A stretch of DNA of 64,000 nucleotides from Coriobacteriaceae bacterium (lineage in GTDB: Bacteria; Actinomycetota; Coriobacteriia; Coriobacteriales; Coriobacteriaceae), in contig CABIWB010000007.1 in the NCBI GenBank assembly GCA_902362275.1, positions 55,401-119,400 on the forward strand. The letters run 5' to 3'. The notes under the pieces were generated by a model. It made no database searches. It saw only the letters and a list, made by a program, of their open reading frames with translations, and was not told the origin of the DNA. Of the stretch, positions 59,936-64,000 are shown piece by piece (the first letter of the stretch is position 1; each line of letters begins with the position of its first letter). The translations under genes and the position numbers were made by a program.

Positions 59936-60619
59936 ATGAAAGCACTTCCGTTTCCCTGCATCCGCCCGGCTCAGGACCGCGTGCTCGAGGCGCTGCCTGC
60001 AATGGGCAGCATCCTGAGCGGCAACGATGCTCTGCGCGGAGCCATTGCCGATGGTCTGATACTCAAGGACCCGGGTGCGGTGTATTACGTGTACGAATGC
60101 TCGGGCGAGCCGGGGCGCGTAACAGGTGTCGTGGCGATCTGCCCGACGAGTGTACTTGCGGGCGGCAAGGGCGATGCCAGCGCTGACGTGGCCGCTGCTG
60201 CGCGCGCGATCGCCGAGCTCAAGGTGCAGCCGCGCCCCGTATCGCTCGCCTACGAGGCCTCGCCCGTCATGGATATCATCCTGGGCGCCGCAAAAGAGGG
60301 CGCTTCACTCTATGCCGTCACCGACCCCGCCGGCATTACGCACCGCGTATGGGAGGTCAAGCGCGAGGACGCCGTCGGGGCCATCCGCGCCATGCTCAAC
60401 CAGGCGCCGGAGCCGGCACTGGTCGACGACCCTACCTACGCCACCGCTCTGACCGGGGCGTCGCAGCTGCTGGCCGATGAGGCCCGTGCCGCCGGAACGT
60501 ACACCGGCAAGGAGCCGTTCAACTTTACCGTTGCCGTGCTCTTCCCCGCCGCGCAGGTCAGCGGCGCCGCGCCGCAGGTTCCGACAGGTCTGCTCACGCA
60601 CCAGATCGCGCGGTTCTAG
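59936..60619 (+). CDS. DUF1015-like protein, short variant
   Basis: 227 residues starting at 59936. Pieces of DUF1015 are recognisable: MKALPFPCIRPAQDRVLEAL, LKDPGAVYYVYECSGEPGRV, YEASPVMDIILGAAKEGASL and FNFTVAVLFPAAQV. The family is usually about 400 residues and contains an ADGHHRYATAL block; here that place reads VDDPTYATALTGASQLL, so the conserved His-His-Arg is lost, and both ends are shortened. It may be a degenerate paralogue or a distinct subfamily. DUF1015 proteins often neighbour serA/serC in Firmicutes and Actinobacteria, and serC-serA are 2 kb upstream here. A terminator follows. Confidence 0.6.
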   Translation: MKALPFPCIRPAQDRVLEALPAMGSILSGNDALRGAIADGLILKDPGAVYYVYECSGEPGRVTGVVAICPTSVLAGGKGDASADVAAAARAIAELKVQPRPVSLAYEASPVMDIILGAAKEGASLYAVTDPAGITHRVWEVKREDAVGAIRAMLNQAPEPALVDDPTYATALTGASQLLADEARAAGTYTGKEPFNFTVAVLFPAAQVSGAAPQVPTGLLTHQIARF

Positions 60620-60662
60620 CAAGACCAGACCGTCCAGCACAAAAATCGGCAGCTCAACAAAC

Positions 60663-60712
60663 AGGGGGCGGAGATGCAGCAGATACATACATCTCCGCCC
60701 CTTTTGCGTCGA
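60663..60712. terminator. Bidirectional terminator
   Basis: GGGGCGGAGATG / CATCTCCGCCCC, a 12-bp perfect stem with a 13-base loop, then TTTTG. It lies between the DUF1015-like gene and the convergent phosphatase genes. Confidence 0.85.
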
Positions 60713-60748
60713 GAAGTTATGCCGGCGACCCGTGCCGCCACGCTCGCG

Positions 60749-61384
60749 TTATCCGCGCTGCGGACCTGCAGTAGCCACAAGCGGTTCAAGCCCCAGCTCG
60801 CGCGCGTAATCCTCCTGCGTAAAAATCTCAATCAGCTCAAACGTACCGGCCTCGTCGTCAAACACGAAGTGCAGCACCGAGCAGTTGCCCGGCACGCGAT
60901 CGCGCTCGTCGGCCGCCGCACCCTTCACGTGATCCATAAACTCCTTGATAGCCGAGCCATGGCTTACCGCGAGCACACACGTATGGTCCGGACGCTGCAT
61001 GAGTTCGGTCAGCGTCGCCACCATGCGCTCGCGCACCTGGATCTGGCCCTCGCCGCCAAATTGACGATAGAAATCGCGCCACGGGCGCTCGGGCATAAGC
61101 ATCACGCGCTCGGCCTCAAAGTCGCCAAAGAACCACTCACGCAGGCCGTCCAGGCGCTCGTACGCCAAGCCCGGCCACAAGTTGGCGATAGTCTGCTCGG
61201 TGCGATGAAGCGTGGAGGTGTAGGCATGATCGGGCTCAATGCCGCGCGCACGTAAAAACATGCCGGCGCGCGCCGCCTGGTCGCAACCCAACTGCGTAAG
61301 CGGCGAGTCACTCCAGCCCTGAATAATGCGCTTAAGGTTGAATATCGTCTGTCCATGACGAACCAGATACAGGTCTTTATTCAT
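60749..61384 (-). CDS. Histidine phosphatase family protein (first of a pair)
   Basis: 211 residues. DLYLVRHGQTIFNLKRIIQG carries the RHG motif with catalytic His, LHRTEQTIANLW the second Arg, LREWFFGDFEA the acid region and CVLAVSHGSAIKEFM the second His. It belongs to the cofactor-independent-mutase-like phosphatases (PhoE/CobC group), not glycolytic phosphoglycerate mutase, judging by length. Substrate is unknown. A paralogue lies 18 bases upstream on the same strand (61403-61945), so they are cotranscribed. Confidence 0.88.
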   Translation of the reverse strand: MNKDLYLVRHGQTIFNLKRIIQGWSDSPLTQLGCDQAARAGMFLRARGIEPDHAYTSTLHRTEQTIANLWPGLAYERLDGLREWFFGDFEAERVMLMPERPWRDFYRQFGGEGQIQVRERMVATLTELMQRPDHTCVLAVSHGSAIKEFMDHVKGAAADERDRVPGNCSVLHFVFDDEAGTFELIEIFTQEDYARELGLEPLVATAGPQRG

Positions 61385-61402
61385 AGGGGGTCCTTTCGTT
61401 CG

Positions 61403-61945
61403 TTACCAATCAAGGAGCGAAAACGCCCCGTCGCAATAGCCAAAATGAAGCACGGCACCGTTGACGGGTAGCTCTCCCCCGCCAGTCACATACTCAAGAA
61501 ACTCCTGGCAGGCTGAGCCGTGGGAGACGGCAAGCACGCAGTCGTGCCGGGGCCGGGCCATGATGCGGGACAGTGCCGCGACCATACGCGACTGGAACTG
61601 CACTTCCGACTCGCCGCCAAACGCGACCGGATAATCGCCCCAGGGCTGCAGCGGCATCTCGCGGTTTGATGTGCCCTCCAACGATCCCAAATGCCACTCG
61701 CGCAGGTCATCGACCAGCTCTATCGAGCGGTCCTCACCAGCAATTAGCTCAGCCGTACGCCGCGCCCGACCCAACGGGGAGGAATACACATGGTCAAAGG
61801 TCACGCCACGCGCCGCAAACGCCGCGCGCGTCGCCAGCGCCTGCTCGCGCCCGCGCGCCGTAAGCGGCGAATCGTGCCAGCCCTGCAAAATGTTCTGCAC
61901 ATTGATCTCAGTCTGCCCATGACGCACCAAATACAGATCTGCCAC
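61403..61945 (-). CDS. Histidine phosphatase family protein (second of a pair)
   Basis: 180 residues with the same motifs as its neighbour: DLYLVRHGQTEINVQNILQG, SSPLGRARRTAELIAG, LREWHLGSLEG, DCVLAVSHGSACQEFLEYVT. The two proteins share their order of motifs and ending, indicating a tandem duplication followed by divergence. An R1 hairpin lies 16 bases before its start. Confidence 0.88.
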   Translation of the reverse strand: MADLYLVRHGQTEINVQNILQGWHDSPLTARGREQALATRAAFAARGVTFDHVYSSPLGRARRTAELIAGEDRSIELVDDLREWHLGSLEGTSNREMPLQPWGDYPVAFGGESEVQFQSRMVAALSRIMARPRHDCVLAVSHGSACQEFLEYVTGGGELPVNGAVLHFGYCDGAFSLLDW

Positions 61946-61960
61946 ACGCCCTCCCCTCGT

Positions 61961-61996
61961 ACCGCCACAAAGGGGACAGGCACCTTTGCGGTGGTT
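61961..61996. repeat. R1 hairpin repeat, copy g (diverged)
   Basis: ACCGCCACAAAGG / CCTTTGCGGTGGT around the standard loop GGACAGGCA; both arms carry the matching A-to-G/T-to-C change, so pairing is kept by compensation. Confidence 0.9.
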
Positions 61997-62027
61997 TACC
62001 GTCTGATCACGCCGCGGTGACGCTCAG

Positions 62028-62699
62028 CTACACCAGTACGTCGGCAAGCGAGCGCTTGGGTACGTGGTGCACCTGCGCATCGTCACGCCAGTAATTAATC
62101 GAGCCGTCGGGATTGGAATCGATCGCATCGATCATCTGCGTCTCGGCTGGCACGCCAAAAGCCATGATCAGCTTGAGCTCGTATTTGTCGTTATCGAGCC
62201 CCATGGCGTCGATCGCGCGGGGCGTAAAGGCCTTGAACATGCAGGCCGCCACCTCGGGCGTGGCGCTTCGGGCGGCGAGCATCATCGTCTGCGCGGCAAT
62301 GCCCGTGTCGACCTCGGTAATGGGAGCGGCAGGCTTGCCCAGAACGGCGCGCTCGGCAAGAATCGCGATATAGCCGGTCGGGCGCTCGCCCTCGGCAGGA
62401 CCCGGCCAGTCCTTAAGCGCGCCGGCCCATGCAAGCTCATCAAATACACGCACGCAATCCTCGGCACCGCTCACCACATGAAAACGAAGACGCTGAGCAT
62501 TGGCACCACACGGGGTCAGGTGCGCCAGCTCCGCCAGCTCGAGCAAAAACTCGCGCGGCACGCGCATGGACTCGTCAAATCGGCGGCACGTGCGGGCGCG
62601 GCGGACCAGCGCGTCAAACGTGTCCAGGCCGAGCTTTTCGCAACCTTGCTTTGCCATCGACTCCGCCCTCGACGGCGCCGCGGGAACAGCTTCGTTCAT
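62028..62699 (-). CDS. Nitroreductase family protein
   Basis: 223 residues; ATG at 62699 preceded by GGGGG. FDALVRRARTCRRFDESMRV is the N-terminal nitroreductase motif (Arg-x-x-Arg binding FMN phosphate). LAHLTPCGANAQRLRFHVVS and VDTGIAAQTMMLAARSATPE are the FMN-contact blocks, and YELKLIMAFGVPAETQMIDA the final strand. The family uses FMN and NAD(P)H to reduce nitro compounds, quinones or enones. An extra N-terminal ~25 residues precede the domain. Monocistronic. Confidence 0.88.
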   Translation of the reverse strand: MNEAVPAAPSRAESMAKQGCEKLGLDTFDALVRRARTCRRFDESMRVPREFLLELAELAHLTPCGANAQRLRFHVVSGAEDCVRVFDELAWAGALKDWPGPAEGERPTGYIAILAERAVLGKPAAPITEVDTGIAAQTMMLAARSATPEVAACMFKAFTPRAIDAMGLDNDKYELKLIMAFGVPAETQMIDAIDSNPDGSINYWRDDAQVHHVPKRSLADVLV

Positions 62700-62934
62700 A
62701 GGGACCCCCAATAAAAGGCAATTGTTCTTAGGAGAATCTAACCCAAAACGTAGGCAATAACGAACAGAGCTGCGATGTTCTACACCTGTTGAATAGAAAA
62801 TCGCGACGTGGGGAACAACGGAAACAATTCAGGGCCTTTGGGTTACGTTTCGCCCTCCCCGACCCATACGCCAGCGCCTTTAGGCGATACTGGTTGTAAC
62901 GATCAAGGCTTACGCCGCACGGAAAGGAGACATT

Positions 62935-63537
62935 ATGGGCATCTTTAAGAACGACGACCAAAAATCGAGCCAGTTTGGATTTGACGAGAAAAGCATGGCG
63001 GGCAAAGCCGTCAAGGCCGTACGCTGGATTTACGCCATCACGGGCGTCATGGCGCTCATTGCTGGTATCGCGCTGCTTTTTGCACCCGCCAAGTCCCTCG
63101 TCTTTTTGACGACTGTCCTGGGTTTTTACTTTGTAATCACCGCTGCCATCAGGCTGTTCACTGCCATTTTTGAGCCGCTGCTGCCCACCGGCTGGCGCGT
63201 GACGAGCATCATCTCCAGCCTGCTCATTATCTTGGGCGGCGTCATAATCCTGCACAACCAGACCCTCTCGACCGCGACGCTCACCACGATGGTGGTTGTC
63301 GTGGCTGGCTTTGGCTGGATTGTCGAAGGTGTCATGTCCATTCTGGAGTCCGAGGTTTCGTCCAACCGCGCCCTCGCCATCCTGAGCGGCGCACTCTCCA
63401 TCATCGCCGGCATGTTCGTGTTTATCTATCCGCTGTGGTCGGCCAAGATGCTCGTCATCTTTAGCGGCGCCGCGCTGCTGGTGTTTGGCGTAACGCTGAT
63501 TGTTCGCGCTATTCAATTTGGCAAACTGGTGCACTAG
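62935..63537 (+). CDS. DUF308 (HdeD-like) membrane protein
   Basis: 200 residues, ATG after AAAGGAG. Six hydrophobic segments in three pairs (WIYAITGVMALIAGIALLFA, FLTTVLGFYFVITAAIRLFT, TSIISSLLIILGGVIILHNQ, VVVVAGFGWIVEGVMSILES, LAILSGALSIIAGMFVFIYP and the last), the repeat structure of DUF308/HdeD proteins. HdeD in E. coli is an acid-stress membrane protein; no role is known for most members. Its stop is directly followed by the ATG of the next gene. Confidence 0.88.
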   Translation: MGIFKNDDQKSSQFGFDEKSMAGKAVKAVRWIYAITGVMALIAGIALLFAPAKSLVFLTTVLGFYFVITAAIRLFTAIFEPLLPTGWRVTSIISSLLIILGGVIILHNQTLSTATLTTMVVVVAGFGWIVEGVMSILESEVSSNRALAILSGALSIIAGMFVFIYPLWSAKMLVIFSGAALLVFGVTLIVRAIQFGKLVH

Positions 63538-64000
63538 ATGCCGCGAACGCTCTTTATTGATGCCGACGCCTGCCCGGTCACGCGCGAGTCGATTGACTGC
63601 GCGCGGCGGGCGGGCGTCGCCGTTGTTATCGCCGGTAACAGCACGCAAAACCTGGAACGGCACATTCGCCGCAACGACCCGCGCGATGCCGAGCACGCGC
63701 GACGCGGCTTTTGGGTCACGACGCTCGACGTGAGTGTGGGCGCCGACAGTGCCGACTTTGCCATTGTCGAGCGTCTGCAGGCGGGCGACGTGGTCGTAAC
63801 GCAGGACATTGGCCTGGCGAGCATGGTGCTCGGGCGCGATGCCGCCGCCATCGGTGTGCGCGGGCGCGTCTACGACAAAGCGACCATCGACATGCAGCTG
63901 TTTATTCGCCACGAGGAAAAGAAGGTGCGCCGCGCCGGCGGACGCACTCGCGGACCGGCGGCATTTACCAGCGAAGACCGCGCTCGCTTTAAGCGCAACC
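63538..64000 (+). CDS. YaiI/YqxD family protein (DUF188), 3' end cut off
   Basis: 154 residues are visible before the window ends. The ATG abuts the stop of the DUF308 gene. RTLFIDADACPVTRESIDCA is the family start, with TTLDVSVGADSADFAIVERL, VVTQDIGLASMVLGRDAAAI and the C-terminal GRTRGPAAFTSEDRARFKRN. The conserved Asp residues give it a PIN-like nuclease appearance, but function is unproven. Expected length is about 155 residues, so little is missing. Confidence 0.92.
   Translation, partial: MPRTLFIDADACPVTRESIDCARRAGVAVVIAGNSTQNLERHIRRNDPRDAEHARRGFWVTTLDVSVGADSADFAIVERLQAGDVVVTQDIGLASMVLGRDAAAIGVRGRVYDKATIDMQLFIRHEEKKVRRAGGRTRGPAAFTSEDRARFKRN

Overview
The window is about 64 kb of GC-rich bacterial chromosome. 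Gene content and style suggest a gut Coriobacteriia member, most likely Collinsella. This is an inference from the GGGtGRT protein, the ATP-type PEP carboxykinase, a Rho with a very long Ala/Lys/Arg-rich N-terminal extension, and families of short intergenic hairpin repeats. No 16S gene is present to confirm it.

Layout. 1-3.6 kb: 3' end of a GGGtGRT gene, an FAD oxidoreductase and dinD. 3.6-4.2 kb: tRNA-His and two identical tRNA-Lys genes with a decayed third Lys copy. 4.3-14 kb: aminotransferase, ROK sugar kinase, VanZ-like protein, a large acidic membrane-anchored protein, rho and argS. 14-31 kb: housekeeping genes (carD, HD protein, proA and proB separated by an oppositely oriented prolyl aminopeptidase, pncB, tRNA-Ala, radical SAM protein, a probable 6S RNA, a wecA/tagO-type gene, trpS, an MGMT-type gene, degV, a marR-type gene, a B3/B4-domain gene, pckA). 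31-37.4 kb: lactate permease, flippase-like protein, PPP-type phosphatase and a K+/H+ antiporter broken by a frameshift and an in-frame stop. 55-64 kb: an antitoxin-like fragment, serC-serA, a nuclease-fold protein, a deleted M20 peptidase, a DUF1015-like protein, two histidine phosphatases, a nitroreductase, a DUF308 protein and the start of a YaiI/YqxD gene.

The accessory core is a 16.5-kb phage-defence operon on the minus strand (about 54.8 to 38.2 kb). It has the parts and order of a type 1 BREX system: brxA, brxB, brxC, pglX, pglZ, brxL. Three things are unusual. (1) PglX is encoded as two polypeptides: an 811-residue methyltransferase/target-recognition part and a 322-residue C-terminal part. 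Two small AT-richer genes sit between them, one with a MerR/excisionase-like helix-turn-helix. (2) The first gene, brxA, carries a run of nine G near its start codon, a possible slippage switch for the operon. (3) Behind brxL the operon continues into a 454-residue and a 65-residue protein of unknown function. Just after the operon lies a DUF3800 gene whose promoter overlaps LexA/SOS-box-like palindromes and whose leader contains a strong terminator hairpin. The upstream flank holds a divergently transcribed antitoxin-like small gene.

Intergenic space is rich in repeats. R1 (seven copies) is a hairpin with arms close to AAAACCACCACAAAGG and probably acts as a bidirectional terminator. R2 has GGAGTGTCCCC / TGCCGGCAC / GGGACGTTCTTAAACGACTAG modules, and R3 has GGGACGGG modules. 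Two further elements (about 11.7 and 34.5 kb) have unrelated long inverted arms but share a 13-base core, TAAAACCGCAGGT, between them.
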